Positions 1 to 14,254 of a stretch of 64,000 nucleotides of DNA are shown one piece after another. The stretch covers positions 31,316,679 through 31,380,678 of the forward strand of contig NC_031495.1 of assembly GCF_000237925.1 (NCBI RefSeq), written 5' to 3'. The stretch is from Schistosoma mansoni (Eukaryota > Platyhelminthes > Trematoda > Strigeidida > Schistosomatidae). A program made the position numbers and the translations under genes. Below the pieces are notes generated by a model, which ran no database searches, was not told the origin of the DNA, and worked only from the letters and a program-made list of their open reading frames with translations. Each line of letters begins with the position of its first letter. Positions within the stretch are counted from its first letter, which is position 1.

Positions 1-3000
1 ATATTTTTCAGCCTTATAATATACTTCCAGAATTTTCTTCTTCATTTTACCTTTCTATTTCTTAAATATATTGTGAGATTGTGTTCATCATGTTGTCTAG
101 TAAAATTAGATACAGTAATATTTTCGTTCAGTTATGGTACGTTTATTCAAAAAAAGATCTTAACTAGATTTTATTCTTGTCTGGTTGAAATTTCAAAGTT
201 GTTAAAGTTTGAATGATTGCTGATGAATTGAAGGCAATTTGTGTTTAAATAAAGTTATTTCCAGTAACAGTTTAATACACAAGTTGGATGTGCTTCTTTT
301 AATGTAACTAAAAATCTGATCGAAATTACTATTATTAATCTTTTTTTTTGCAAGTGATCCATTAATCTCATTTTTATCCGGATAACTGCTGTTCTTCTCC
401 TTAGAAGCAAACTATAAACAGATGTCTATTGATTAATTATTTCTTTCGACTTAATTATTTCTTTGTCTGAAGTTTGAACTACATTGAAAATTTAACTATT
501 TTGATGTTACATCTATAAGTTTCTTAAAACTAATCAATTTTGTATAATTGTAAGGACATTTTGCAATATATGTTAGCCAAGTGTGTAGAACATAAAATGG
601 TGAGTGAATAAGTTCTCGTTATACTTGCGTCTTACCTATGATGTTCTCAAAGTGGATTACTGAATGTAAGTTAAATTCGAATTCATAATGTAACATTTCA
701 GTAATCTCGCGAGTCCAGAATTAAGCGTAAATGAATTTGAATGACTTCTTTAAAAACGTTAATTTCGGAACTAACTTTCATCATTCTGTGTAGATGTACT
801 GTTTATGAGATTAGGTGACATCGTTTAACTAAAATCAATATTGAAGCCTAAGTATAATGCTGATTAAATAAAATAAAGACAGCTTAGCACATAAATGGTT
901 TTCTTTTGTCATTATACCAATCCTTTGATCAAAATATCATTACAATGTTAGAAAAAATCTATTTCAAGACTGATCATTAGCTTAACAGGAAAGTGCATTA
1001 CTTATGGTTTACTAATTCAGATACATTGAATATCCGTTGCTATGAGAGAATTATTCAGGAAACATTAGATTATAAATATACAAAGCATTTGTTTTCAACA
1101 AAAATATATTGTCTTTGGTGATTTAACTAACGACTATTAAATTAAAACACTTGAACACATGATTCAGTTGGGAATAAAATACGATCTTTGAATAAACGTC
1201 ATGTTTCGGTATGTATACTACGGTTTGTCAGATTAGTGAAACACAATGTCGCTTTCATCATTCATATACGGCTTTTGTTAATTGTTTTGTTTGAAGACTT
1301 TGATTATGCTTAGGTTCTAAAATGGTACAAATCCGACCAAGCAATTTTACAGTTCAAATAGACAAACAATGCCCACTTTGTTTTGTCCACATGCTAATTA
1401 CGTATAAATCCATTTTATTTAAAATAACTACCAAGAAAGTATTAGCTTAAGATTTTTCTTATGTCTAATTCGAACAAATCTATAATATTTGATAGGTTAT
1501 GTTTTCCTGATAAAAAAAACAACTCTTCAGTTAGCAATTGAATAGTCAATTGGATTGAATCAATATAACTAAACCTTTACAATCTACGAAAATAGTGATT
1601 TCAAGTTTAAGGTAAGGAAATTTGTTCTAAAAAAATGGCCATGATTATTAAATGAAAATTATTTAACTGAAATATTATATAATAATAAGACAAATATAAA
1701 ACAGATTTGTTTTAGTGACAGAACATAATGATCAGTTGAAATTTGAGCAACTATCTCCAATAACATCAAACACCCACGAGTTAACCGGAATCTATGTTTT
1801 CCTCTTATCATAGTGTAAGATAAGGTAGCATTGAAAACTCAAGTACAAAATGACAGTCTCATTTACAATCTGTTGAACATTACAAACATTTAACAAAAAC
1901 ATTCAATCGCGATCATTTTGATGAGAAAATGGTTAGGAAATGTTGTGAAGTCAGATATTTCGAAATCGAAATAAGATACAATGAATTCTTAAATTTATGT
2001 AAGATTTCTAAGTGAAATTTTAAACTACTGCTTATACATAGCTAGGACAAGTAGGACCTTAGTCTATTTTTCTCAACAGGAGCAAAATAAAATGAGACAT
2101 CGAAATAATTAAAGATCCAAATCATTGTAAGAGGTGAAAAGGTGTTAATCAGAGTGTTGTATATAAACTAGTATCATTTTTTATATAATAAACGATAACG
2201 TACTGTTCTTAATGCGAATATATAATTTGTCCTTGACATACAGTTCATGTTAACCTACACTGGTAAAATAATTCTACCCGAGTATTTCACAAGAAGATAA
2301 ATCAGTTTGACAAGAGTTAAAACTATCTGATCGATGTTATTTTCTAAATTACAGGATTGATTGAAAATTACTTTTAAACTAGTTAAAATATGAATTCCAA
2401 ACTGATTTTTTGATCTCTGGTTTTATGAGTTTACTTTTAAATACAGAAATACAGTCTCACTTGAAACCTAATGACCACTTCACATCCTTAATGAGAACGC
2501 TCATGTCCCTTGTAGAATAAGAGAGCGAAACATAGGAAAATATTGTACCAATTACTCTTTTAAATTATTGATAAACTTCTACTGATTTATAAAACACAGA
2601 TGTTGCATTCTGGATGAGGGTGGTGCATTAATCAAGAAATTTTCCAGTCCTTCCATTGAACATGTTACCTAAAACTTCAACGTAATATTCTTGAGAAACG
2701 AGTCAATAATTTATCCTAAATGCAGGCAGCGCGGTACAGTGAGCTCATTTGCAGCCTTAATTTAGGTACAACAAAATGCTTTTTATACTCGATTTAAATT
2801 ATTTAGTTGGGTTTCTTTTGAACAAAGAAAGAAGTTTGGGTATCATAGTCTGATAAATATTTAATGCAGTATCACCTAGATATTTTGCTTTAGGTGTACA
2901 GTAATTAACCAATCTCACCAACAACAGTAAAACTCTTATATAATCACAGCAGAAGTTGTACTCTCAGTGAAATCTAAACAGTTATTGTCAATCACGATAT

Positions 3001-4921
3001 TATTTTTATCTGGTTAAGTTTATGGAAAACCTAGAGAATCAGTATTATCTTTAAACTTAATTTTATTCGTTAGGTGCTATGACTTAGCATAAGTCGTATC
3101 CCTTATTTTCTAATGAAATTATTTCTTTATTCTGGTTTAAACTTCGAATTTGATAACTTACGCATGAGGCGAAGAGTTGTTTATAAATGATAATTCATAT
3201 ATCTCGGGGTAAATAACTCCCAGTAAGATGAAATGTGGGTTCGAAACTTAGATTTCAGCAATGTCTTAAGCTTTACTTATATTAAAGCTTAATATTGATC
3301 CAAATTGCTGAACAAGTTTTACTTGTTATATTAAAGTAAACAGAAAGTGGATTGATAGACTTAATGAAGTTATAGTATATTGTTGATCCCAAACTTCAAC
3401 TGATGCAAAAAATAGAAAACAAGCCGGAATATGGAGTTTCTTTATCTGACGAAGTAACTTGATTATTAACAAATTATTAACATAACGATGACATGAATAA
3501 GTCCCACAAACGGTTGAAGGATATCAGAATTGTAGGTCACTAACTTATCAATGAGTTAGGTTCGAATAGTTAGGCTAAACTCTTGCTCATTATATCAGTC
3601 TATTAGTACGGTTGAATTTTATCGGTAGCTAAGTATTTCTGTTAGGTTCCTTCTTTTCGAATAAAATATTAGTATATTCTTGTCACTCAGTTGAGATGAC
3701 CTAAATAAATTCTTCTGAAGTTTTATTAGTCAATTGAATTTATTTTACTTTTAAATAAACTGAAATGATTTTTTCTTAAATTAAAATGAACAAAAGTGAT
3801 TTTCAGACACGTTTTTCTGCAATTCTTATTTGTAGAAATGATTTATGGAAATTAAGGAGAAAAAACCATATTTTAAGAAAACGATAAGCAAAGTCTGTAA
3901 GTTTAAGATGGTGGATGGAGGTTTACAACAGAAAATAATGAACCTAGTTTTCACGTTCTTTAGCACTGATCAGCAAGGTTCACCTGATGCTTCTTGATGG
4001 ATCTCACCCTGTTTTATTCTGTTTTACAGTTAGAAGAGTGATCAACAAGCTTTTCGAATATCAACTAACCCCCTGAAGAAATGATGTGCTTTTACAATTG
4101 ATTAAAATATACAAAACGTAAAATAAAAATAAAAACTTTGATAAAAGCATCAATAAAAATGTAAATTAATCTGAGTAGTAATCAGTGAGAGTTAAAACTG
4201 TAATAGAAAGCCATCTTGTGATGATCAGTCCATTTTATTTGTTCATATGAATGTGTTATGGAAGTCATAAGGGTACTGTTTAACTTGATACACATGTAAA
4301 TACAATTTTGATACAGTAACATAACCAACGATTTAATGTAGCCTCGGATATTTTATGTACCAAATTACGTACACGTTTTTATGGTACCATCCATGTTAGG
4401 CGAATCCTGAGGTACATAGTTTTGACTTATGCATAATAATAATCATATATATGTATACACGTGAGGATTCAATTGAAAATACTATTGTTAATCTCATATT
4501 TCCAATAAAGCCTGAGGCTATTGATAATAATGAAGAAACGAGTTTTTTCCCGCCAGAAATACGAACCATGAATATGATGGAATACATGATGAAAATGAAA
4601 TTTAGAAACGTGGTTTATTAAATAACCAAGTTAAGTATAATAGTTGATGAGTTACAATGGGGGATATATATTAAATATTTCATAAGTGTTGCTGATTCTG
4701 GTGAAGAATATTTTTCCTGTCTTCCTAGTCAATCATAAGTCTTTTCAAAATAAACTGAAATTACTAGAAGATAAATTCAAAAATAGAAAGGTTTTATTAT
4801 TCAAAATTCACAAGCTTAACTGAAATTAATTTATGAACAATTTACTTCAGTGCACCATGTAATTATCGGTCATTTACAGCTGCAATTTGGTTGTAACAAA
4901 GAAGTTTGTCTTAAAATTAAA
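1..4921. other. AT-rich non-coding DNA, no gene recognised
   Basis: I see no open frame with coding character and no repeat I can name. Stops are dense in all frames. A slightly GC-richer patch near 3900-4090 might be an old dispersed repeat, but I cannot match it to anything else in the window. The stretch is either intergenic or a long intron. Confidence 0.5.
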
Positions 4922-6249
4922 AGTGTCAAAATACCAAATAAAAGTGATCTCAGCAATTTTGATAACTACAGGGGCATCACTCTTCTCTCAATACCATGAA
5001 ATGTCTTGAACAGGGTATTGGTGAACAGAATGAGGGACTATATAGACGCCCAACTTCGAGACCAACAGGTTGGATTCCGTAAGAATTGGTCGTGTACATA
5101 CCAAATCGCAACTCTATGGATCATTGTGGAGCAATCAATTGAATGGAATTTATCACTCTACATCAACTTCATTGACTACGAAAAAGTATTTGATAACGAG
5201 GACAGCACAACACTATGGAGGCTTCAACGACACTACGTCGTATCTGAGAAGATAGTCAACATCATACGGAATTCACATGATGGATTATACTGCAAGTCGT
5301 GCATGGAGGACAGTTGACAGACTCGTTTAAGGTAAAGACCGGTGTCGGGCAAGGTTGCTTACTCTCACCCTTTCTCTTTCTCCTCTCCTTCGACTTGATC
5401 ATGAAGAGGTCAACATCTTGAGGGAGCACGGGATACATTTGACAGCTAGGATACAGCTGCACGATCTACACTTCGCAGATGATCTGTCTCTTCTATCACA
5501 CACTGAACAACAAATGCAGGAGAAGACGACCAGTGTAGCAGTAGTCGGTCTCAACACACACAAAGGGAAAAGCGAGATTCCCCGATACAACACAGCTAGC
5601 ATCAATCGAATCACATTTGATGGAGAAGCCTTGGAGGATGTAAAAACCTTTACATATCTGGGCAGTATCATTGATGAACACGGTGGATTCGATACAGATG
5701 TGAAGATACGGATCGGCAAAGCAAGAGCAACATATTTACAACTAAATAACATCTGCAACTCAAAACAATTGTCAACCAACACCAAGATCAGAATTTTCAA
5801 TACAAATGTCAAGACAGTTCTACTGTATGAGGCGGAGACGTGGAGAACTAAGAAAGCCGTCATTCAGAAGATACAGGTGTTTATTAACAGTTGTCTACGC
5901 AAGATACTTCAGATCCGTTGGCCAGACACTATCAACAACAACCTACTGTGGGATAGATCAAACCAGATTCCATCAAGTGGAGGAAGAAATTAGGAAGAAG
6001 CTCTGGAAGTGGATAGGGCGCACATTGAGGAAGTCACCCAACTGCGTTACAAGACAAGCCCTCACATATAATCCTGAATGTGAAAGGAGAAGAAGAGGAC
6101 CAAAGAACACCCTATGCCGAGAAATTGTAACAGACATGAGAAGAATGAACAACAATTGGATAGAACTAGAAAGGAATGCCCTGGATAGAGTGAGTCGGTG
6201 AATGCTGGTCGGCGGCCTATCCTGCATTAGGAGTAACAGGCGTAAGTAA
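4922..6249 (+). mobile_element. 5'-truncated LINE, RTE-like lineage 1 (copy L1)
   Basis: This is the reverse transcriptase and C-terminal part of a non-LTR retrotransposon. The similarity starts at the DNYRGITLLSIP block (about 4965-5000), runs through DAQLRDQQVGFRKNWSC (5046-5096), and includes the catalytic FADD box (5472-5483). It ends in the zinc-less C-terminal region rich in RRRG and [18 protein letters not shown], closing at a CGTAAGTAAG tail. The endonuclease and the first RT motifs are absent, as expected from 5' truncation during target-primed reverse transcription. The frame shifts several times (segments 5006-5317, 5355-5993 and 5806-6201) and has an internal stop, so the copy is dead. 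The same family appears at 22.3, 38.5, 54, 56.3 and 57 kb, always on this strand. The clade is my judgement: schistosome databases usually label this protein craniofacial development protein 2 or an RTE/SR2-type RT. Confidence 0.88.
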
Positions 6250-8434
6250 GTGACGATTAGTGGGTTTGATTTTGAAACACAAACATCGAAGTCTCAGTTT
6301 CTTTTTTCTCTCAAACTCAAATATTTAGTGACAGACCATATATGACGGCGTTTTAAACAAATACAAAGGAGACTGGTAAATTTAATCACAGTTTTTACTT
6401 ATTATTCACGTTACTGGAATATTACTTTTTTGTTATCAAAGTCTACGTCTATGTTTTCAAAATACTACTATTTGAGTTAAAGTACCTGATTAGTTGACAG
6501 GTTCGTTACAAATAAACCAAATTTAGTACATTTTATTCAAAGAGCGACATTAGCTGTATGTATCATGTTCTTCTTATGTTCAATATACAAAATGTTTCAC
6601 ACAATGAAGAGATCCTCTAATGTTTTAACTGAAATGGTCGAATACTCACAAAAGCTATTAATCCGTTACTTTGATCGACCCAAAGAAATACGTGTTATTC
6701 GAATGATTTTTATAAGTCTAGTGAATTTTGTTAAGTGTTAAATCCTTGTGATAAGAGACGTCAGACTTCCGTCGTACTATAGGTTATTAGTTTGGCAGTA
6801 GATTCAAGTTCGAATGAGTATTGTTTTAAGAAAAGCAAATATTGCGTTTGTTTACCACCAGCGTGACAAAATCACTAATTATAGACATATGGTTTTTATT
6901 ACTTATATTCACAATTTTACAACAAACTATGTAGATGTAGATGAAAATCCTGGCTATTGTTGTGGATGCAAGGTGACAAGTATCAGGTGTATAAATGGCT
7001 TCAAGGTATGCTTTTTAGTTGTCAAAGTATTCGATTCATTGAAATAAACAAGTGAAAATAAGCAACTTGTATATCCTTTAGAAAATTGATTCGTATATAT
7101 ATTATATGGTGAACAATGCAATGTTATTTACTTTGTTTTATCAAGATACAGTACTTATATTCTGAATAGATTGACTGGTAAGAATATTTTACTTTTATTG
7201 ATTTGTTAGTAGATTTCATAGGAGAAATGAAAGCAAAATTGTTGTAAAAGTACTTTACATAAAACTACTTACAACTTTCCTTCTCAGACAAATTATACAT
7301 GATTTTAAACTTGTAAATTAATTTTCATGCCGAAAAAAACACAGAGCAACAAGATTAAGTAAAAACATACAGTTTTTTATCAGGTATTGAGTTTCTTCAA
7401 GTGTAAACACATAATCCTTCGGTTTTTTCCTAAGTACTCTTGAGTAAATGCATTTAAATTACGCTTGTAAGTTATTTTGATTCATAGGAGGTCAGTCTAT
7501 TCTTTCAATAACAACGGAGTGAAAAATATTTATAATCTGTGTAAGTTTATTCAAAGGTATGAGTATAGTATGTTAATTATTTTACCTCAGAAGTACATCT
7601 CCATAAAACCTTCTAGCATTCGTTACTAGAAAGATACGAAACTCAGCGATATCAATAATATTAGTGAGTCTCAATGTTGATTGATGTATTACATAATAGT
7701 TGTTAATTTATTATTCTGAATATGTAGAATTAGGTGAACAATCACCAATCTGGTTTGAATTTTCTCTTGGTCTTTTATTACATATATATAACATTGGTTA
7801 CTCGGTGGGTGTAGTTTATGCAGTCTATCTTCTGTACAAAAACGTATACTTGCTGTAAGGTAGTTGGAATTAATCTTAGTCATTTCAGAAAGATATTCAA
7901 AAACTATGTGAATAAATCAGTTAACGTGTTTACTTTAGTTATCATAAATAAAGTAAACACATTACTTTACCTGGAAAGGTTTTTTAACAGTTCATGACCA
8001 TATGACAGTACTGTAAGTAATGAAAAATTTGAAATGAATCATTGTGTGGGATATGACAGCTGACGAAACGGCTAGTTTTGTTGATTCTTTTTTCTGTGAA
8101 TTCGTTTCTAGAGCTATGCGATCGTAAATATATTCTTATCTTTTTAGAATGACAATGATAATAACAATAATAGTGTTAATAATTTTTTTCCAAACATGGT
8201 AACAGTAAGGTAAAATAAATGAAGGTATGAAAATGATACTTTTATTAAGGAGGCTTATAATTTAGATAGGCAAGACTCTGTGCGATAAGATAAAATGTTG
8301 AAACTAAGACGAACTGTAATCAGGAGGATCATATAAACAGGAACAAATTAATTGAGGGTAAAAAACCTGTGAAAAAGAAGATAGAAGGGAAGAAGATGGC
8401 TGTGAAAAAAGAATAGTATGAAACAAGTAAATAA
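6250..8434. other. AT-rich non-coding DNA
   Basis: No supported gene. A 77-codon open frame at 6814-7047 contains a small cysteine cluster (GYCCGCKVTSIRC) and two possible GT donors, but nothing else marks it as an exon. A 12-bp perfect inverted repeat with an 11-nt loop lies at 7926-7960. Confidence 0.4.
7926..7960. repeat. Perfect 12-bp inverted repeat
   Basis: GTGTTTACTTTA (7926-7937) is the exact reverse complement of TAAAGTAAACAC (7949-7960), separated by 11 nt. It could be a transcript hairpin, a small palindrome or chance in AT-rich DNA. No element ends are visible around it. Confidence 0.6.
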
Positions 8435-8872
8435 CTACAAGATTTTAAGACTATTGCAGGAGAAATTATAAAAGTTTCCTTTGTACATATAATTCAGGCT
8501 TTTCCAAATTTGAAGCAAGGGCTCCAAGAATGTTAAGAAAATGAAAGATACTGACTTTGTCAGCTTTCTACTTACCTTGTAGATGACTTTAATTGCAGAG
8601 CCCGTTTTGACTGAATAACTTGTTTTCAATTATTGAGCCATTTCCACCTCTTTTCAGTCGAGCCGGGTAACGTTATCGAATTATTTCAAGAAAATTACCT
8701 AACAAACGACCTATATACCTGACTCCATATGAACAGGTAAATAGATAGGCGCTTCGAGTTGGGCAAATGAGACAATTTATCCTTAAGATTGTTGATGAAC
8801 ATTGATAGACTGAGAAGAGCACCATATTGGGAGAGCCAGAAATCCTCCTCTTCAAGATGTCCGTAGTTATAT
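8435..8872 (-). mobile_element. Penelope-like element fragment, GIY-YIG endonuclease region (copy P1)
   Basis: Minus-strand translation gives a cysteine-rich lead-in CPTRSAYLFTCSYGVRYIGR, with the YIGR codons at 8718-8707. This is the start of a GIY-YIG nuclease domain of the type fused to Penelope-like reverse transcriptases, where a CxYxFxCxxCxxxYIGRTxR layout is usual. Further downstream on the same strand (8629-8435) the pieces SAIKVIYKV and LEPLLQIWKSLNYMYKG match the family's closing region, after a segment in which the frame is lost. The RT domain is absent, so this is a dead 3' fragment. A better-preserved copy lies at 59.5-59.8 kb. The family name is inferred from domain order and motifs. 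Confidence 0.65.
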
Positions 8873-11430
8873 CACTTTAAAATGCAGTGTTTTCATTTTT
8901 ACAGAGGTTAATTGTGCTTTGAAGCAGTTTGAGTTTTATATTCTTGTCAATAAATACCGATTGATGTACCATTTAATAAGTAATTTCTTTAGTAAGCTTA
9001 GTTCGTTATTTCTGACCTCGGAACTATAAATTATTCTTATCCGTGTAACGAGGGATAAAACTAAATTCCTTTTTCATAAATAGGGATTCAGCTGTAAAAC
9101 CTTAATAGTTGGTCAATCAACAAGGGTTTCCTGAAGATAAATCTTCTTAGAGTCCTGTCGTGTTGTCTAGTGATTTCGGAGTCAAGAAAGCGAATACTTC
9201 ATTTGTTTTAGAATATGAAATTTATTTTCTAGTGTGTTATCTATTATCTGTAGATGACTCAATTCATATTTATTGTCATATACATATGGGTCCTAACATG
9301 TAGTGCTCAGTGATCTATTATTGCTAGACATGGAAGTTTGTTAAGCGGAATTATATTCTATTCTGTCCAAAACCATTTGAACCCTCATGAAATGGATATT
9401 ATAATGAGACATTTTATGTTTAGTCACATATACAACTATTCAGTCAAGTAAATATGATAGTCCGAAATTTCAAAACCAAATTAATAAACCATTTAACAAA
9501 TAGTCTCGTTTCTTAAAGTTAAAAATGTCATGACTAAGGAAACACATTTGAACCAACAAAACAATTAAGCAATAAAGAAAAGCATTGAAGTTAGGCGTTA
9601 CACTTATGGTATGACGAATTTGATGTTGCATTTGATAGACCTTTCATCAAAATAATTGTAGCCCTTTTTGTGAACGCAAACATAGTTAAAAGTAGAACTG
9701 ACTGAATGTAATATACAGCTCGTTTTGGTGAAATAATGTTTTTATATCACATTAATGGAAAATGTTGTTACTTTGTTTTTTTCTTTGTCACTAGACATAT
9801 TGTTCTACACTTTCAAACAAATTATTAAAATTATGTAATATATTATCTTGGCATTTAATCATAAAACACATTTCGTTTTGATAAAATCCTGATAACTCAT
9901 GAAGATTTGTAGGTTATGATAGATATACTCAGTTATCTTTCTTCTTAATCTAAAAATGGTTGGATTTATATCACACCCATGAATAACGTTTAAATGAAGA
10001 CGTATTGTTTCGTATAGAGATTTTCAATCGTTTAATTGATAGAAGAAGTACGTCGAAGAATTATTCTAAAAGAGACTTCATTTTTATGTTCTAAAGTTCA
10101 TGGTATTCGTAATAATTATCTCCCTTCCGTGACAATGCTATGCCATTTTTGTCTGAAAGTAGGATGTGTTACTTCTGAATTATCAAGCTATAAACTGTCT
10201 TTAGAGTGATTTTTAGGTCATTTTTGCCTATATTAAAGACATTTTGAGAAGTGTTGAAGCTTAAGCTGGTTCAATTAATGTTATGCAACTTGTATCTTAG
10301 ATAAATAATTCATCAATGATGGCATTTAAAAGTTCTTAAATCAAGCGCAATTAATTTAGTTCCAGTCTGGATTATTGAGTAAAGTAGAATGGAAACAAAC
10401 AAAAACTTGATTCTAAACAAGTTCATAACACGATGACCATAAATGGTTAAGTGTGTTAATGTTGTCTTTTAGTTATCTCAACCAGTAGATGAAAAAGAGT
10501 CTTCCACATTCTATATGAAAAATTTAGAACGTAATTAAAAGAGGTACCACGCAACCACTGAAAATAAGGTGTTGACACTCAGACAAGTCTAATGAACGTA
10601 ATAAAATTAGAATGCATCATGCATTTATTAACTTGGACTTATTATCAAGTATTCTCCTTTCAGATAGCTTATTATTTTGCACACGGATTCAGAAGGCTCT
10701 TCTGCTACAAAAAACAAGACTACAACCATGTAATCTTCAAATTATCTTCAAATCAATGATAGGTAATCATTCAGTATAAAGCTATCTCACAGTTCGTATG
10801 ATTAATTTACTTGTATTACCAACAAATATCATCTCCAGTTCACCCATTCTGCTGTACAATATATTGAATGAATATTTTACGAATGATATGAGGCGATATT
10901 CAAATACTTAGGATTATATAATCTATGCACTTATGAATAAAGCGGTAATTCATACCGTTAACAGCCTACATTTTGCTATGTGAGAATTATGTTACTCGAA
11001 ACTAAAACTTGGGATAGCTGAAATGCATGTTTGTCTTTAGTGAAAGAATAAGATAGACCTAACATTCTTTGCTTAACAGATATTTGGACCTGATGTGCTC
11101 ATACAAGAAACGAAATAGCATCCATCACCGCTTAACAAGATACTTGAAATAATACACATCCTGCCACTATGTTCGCATAACAATGTGATCTATGTATGTG
11201 ATTTAACTTCAGCCAAAAACATTCATCATGAGACTAAACCTTTCTGCCTAAACAAATGTAATGTGACAAATACTGTAGTGAAAGGAAGTGAGCCATATCA
11301 AAGAATCCTTGGCTCCGGACATTAGAGGCATAACACAACATTTTCCTAGAATAGTCATGACAGTATCACTAAATGTAGTACAATAAAGTTGCACGTAAAC
11401 AATAAAAAAACAATTTATTTATGTTCATTT
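8873..11430. other. AT-rich non-coding DNA
   Basis: No coding, RNA or repeat signal that I can support. Confidence 0.5.
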
Positions 11431-11444
11431 GACATCGTTTGTTT

Positions 11445-11772
11445 GAATCCCCCCATTGATGTTCACGACTGCTAATAATTATTCTCTTGTTGGCATAAGT
11501 GCATACCGTGTGGACTAACTCCATATAGCCTTAATTCACAAGTATTATAAGCAAAGATAGATAGTGGCTAGCAGTGGAATCCAGAACGCGGGTGTTGTCC
11601 TATTCAATAGCTGAGTGGATATCGCGATGGCGTTTGAAGCGAAAGGTACTGGGTTCGAGTCCCATAGTGAACATCAACTCTGAGATGCAGGCACATCTAG
11701 CTGACAAGTCCCAAATAGGACAAAACGTGCGTCCTGGACTCCACTGCTAGCCACTATCCATCTTTGCTTACA
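11445..11772 (+). mobile_element. Hammerhead SINE family B (SM-alpha-like), inverted composite (copy B1)
   Basis: The left part (about 11445-11605) is a family-B unit in antisense. It contains the CATTGATGTT, ATATAGCCTTAATTCACAAG and GTGGCTAGCAGTGG segments. The right part (11606-11772) is sense and carries the tRNA-like body: an A-box-like CTGAGTGGATATCGCG and a B box GGTTCGAGTCC (11652-11662), followed by the ribozyme. The two arms end in complementary copies of the ribozyme 3' strand, so the locus can fold back. The ribozyme (about 11690-11750) has CTGACAA and CAAAA where CTGANGA and CGAAA are needed, so it should be inactive. Confidence 0.85.
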
Positions 11773-12207
11773 ATTTATTTATGTTTATTTAGTTTTTATG
11801 TACTACATTCCAAAACGGCTTCGTGTACGTTGAGCTGAGCGGCAGCAAAATTAGAAAATACTTTCCATAGTAAAAATATTAAATATTCAGTCATGTCATA
11901 CGTGTTTGTTTTCCGTCAAAATAACTTTAAATCCAGAACTATTTCTAATATTTCTATATCGTCTAAATAACCGAAAGCCTAAAATTCCAATCTGTTATAT
12001 ATTAACATTATAGACAATTTATTTTATGGAATGAGTCAAGCTGTATCTGATTGATAATTGATAAGAAAAAAATTTCTCAGCGGTTACGGAATCACTGGAT
12101 TTTAGACTAAAATATTGAACCAACTTACACTCACTATGCCAATTGTTTTCACACATTAGTTATATATGTTTAAACGATAGTTATCTGAGAAAATAACTAA
12201 TATTTAG

Positions 12208-12402
12208 ATTGGTGAACGGTTGCTCAAACATCGTGGTTTGGTTGAAGTTAGACATTAATACCGTTGGATGCCGGCTCAGTGGTCTATCGGTTAAGTGCTC
12301 TGGCACGAGACTGCTAGGTCTTGGGTTTGAATCTCGCGAGTGCGGGATCGTGGATGCGCACTACTGAGGGGTCCCATAATAGGACGAAATGGCTGGAACC
12401 CA
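12208..12402 (+). mobile_element. Hammerhead SINE family A, 3'-truncated (copy A1)
   Basis: The sense unit begins at GGTGAACGGTTGCTCAAAC. It has a tRNA-like A box (GGCTCAGTGGTCTATCGG, 12272-12289) and a B box (GGGTTTGAATCTC), followed by a hammerhead core near 12363-12392. The core reads CTGAGGG instead of CTGANGA, and the sequence leaves the family just after GAAATGGC, so the cleavage strand is lost. It is probably inactive. Confidence 0.88.
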
Positions 12403-13424
12403 TAATTTTGTACACTAAAGCATTATCCATTAAGGTACTATGTCCAGATAACTACTACTTCATAAAAGAAACTGAAAACAGCCGATCGGAAGTACACGTA
12501 TTAAACCAGTTTCAAAGCGCATGACTGTTTGCTATTAAAAAAACAATTCAAATCATTATTATATTTCAGTCATCGAATGATTTTATAACTTTCATCTTTC
12601 ACATGAAGTGATTAACCTGATTGATATGTTGCTGTTAAAAAACAAGTAATATGCGAATGGTGATAAAGTGTTTTCATTAGGCTCATTTTCATTACAGGAA
12701 TCTGAAACGACTAGATTTAAAAACGTACTTATGAGCAATATATACATTCCTCAATGAATAACTACCTCGAAGACATGAAGCAATCTGTTTGTGGATAGTT
12801 TATAATAACTTCAGATAAACATTTAAATGTTTTATGCTTGTCAGGCTTTTCAACTCGTATTTGAGACAAAAACACCAGTAAAAATAAACTGGTCGAATTC
12901 AGGCACATTAAAAAAGGAAGGAAATAACGTTTTTGTTTTCTGAACTGATGTTCAGCAGAAAATCACTTCATTTTTTTCGTTGATACTAACATAAGAAGAT
13001 TACAAATGTAAACGTATATTGAACCACAATAAAATGCTTCTTCAGAACGTTGATCAACATACATTCATTGAACATAACAACAGTAATGAATAAATATACA
13101 AAACATTGTTGCTCATATTTTGTGATGAAATCAAAAATGAATAGCAATTACCATAGCAACTGAAAATAAAGTAGAAATTACAAAATTAGATTCTGTAATA
13201 TAGCAAGTTACACTTTAAAAATCAAATGTATTCGAAATGGACATATAAACATAAGTAAACCTAATGGAGTTAAGAGTTTAAGAGTGTACTAGATAGGCAG
13301 GTGATGTACGAAAATGAACAATAATATTACGAAGCTTATTTAATGTTACGTTTATAGTAAGGTAAGAGATTAAACAGTTTCTGGTTTATCTGTCTTTATA
13401 TCTCGGGTATTACGAATAACGCTA

Positions 13425-13682
13425 TTTTTTACCTTGCCGTTTGAAGAGAACGATACTGGGTTCAAGTCCCAGAGTGAAAATCGACTCTGAGATGCAAGTA
13501 CATACAGCTGACGAGCCTCAGAGAGGAAAAAACGCGCATCCTGGATTCCACTGCTAGTCACTATCCATCTTTTCTTATATAGTTTGTGGCTTCAGGTAAT
13601 ATCGAGGCAATCCGCACAATATGCACATATGCCAACAAGAGACTGATCAACTGCAGTCCTAAACAACAATGGGAAGAGAAAA
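13425..13682 (+). mobile_element. Hammerhead SINE family B, eroded (copy B2)
   Basis: The sense copy starts inside the tRNA-like body (GCCGTTTGAAG), has a B box GGGTTCAAGTCC (13450-13461), an eroded ribozyme (about 13497-13555, GAAA region expanded to a run of A), and then the 5' part of a following unit (ATCGAGGCAATCCGCAC to CAATGGGAAG). Ribozyme 3' strand followed directly by the next unit's 5' region indicates that the source was a tandem multimer. Confidence 0.8.
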
Positions 13683-14091
13683 AAACAGCACCAAGTGAAC
13701 GTAATTCAGAAGGCTGTTTAGAAACTAGTATACTGGATTCGGCTATAATTCGAGTTCTGGTCTCAATTTAAAATCTTATCACACTAATACTTCTATGTTG
13801 TTTATTAAAAGATTTATCCTACCTTTTTCTTATGTTAAAAGTATGAATATTCGAAATTTATTGAACTAATGTTTTACCAAATCATTCAAGCATTTAGTTG
13901 TTAACAGTGTCATTCATTTTAGTTCTATTTCATCTTTTGAAACTTTTGTTTGTTTGTTGTGTTTCGGTCCCAAAAAGAAATAAAGTTCATTCTTCTTTCA
14001 TAATTACAAACACTTTCAAAATACTGAAATATGAATATTCTTCTGAATTTACTTATTTGTTTATTTCAGTGTTGATTATAAATAAAAACAA

Positions 14092-14118
14092 AAGATTTTC
14101 ATTATAAATGAAAATCTT
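14092..14118. repeat. 12-bp perfect hairpin, 3-nt loop
   Basis: AAGATTTTCATT (14092-14103) pairs exactly with AATGAAAATCTT (14107-14118) around the loop ATA. No role can be assigned. Confidence 0.55.
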
Positions 14119-14254
14119 CAATCAGCTCAAATCTAAATGAAAATCAAAATTTTACAAGTACAAATTTTTATCTACTCAAAAGGTGAAACTAAATCATATT
14201 GTTGACAAATGTTCATTTATATCTGTTAGATAAATTCTAATTTACTATTAACTA

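Noticed and set aside
13898-14107. 69-codon frame starting with hydrophobic residues
   Set aside because: It has TTG initiation and low-complexity AT-driven composition, with no supporting signals.
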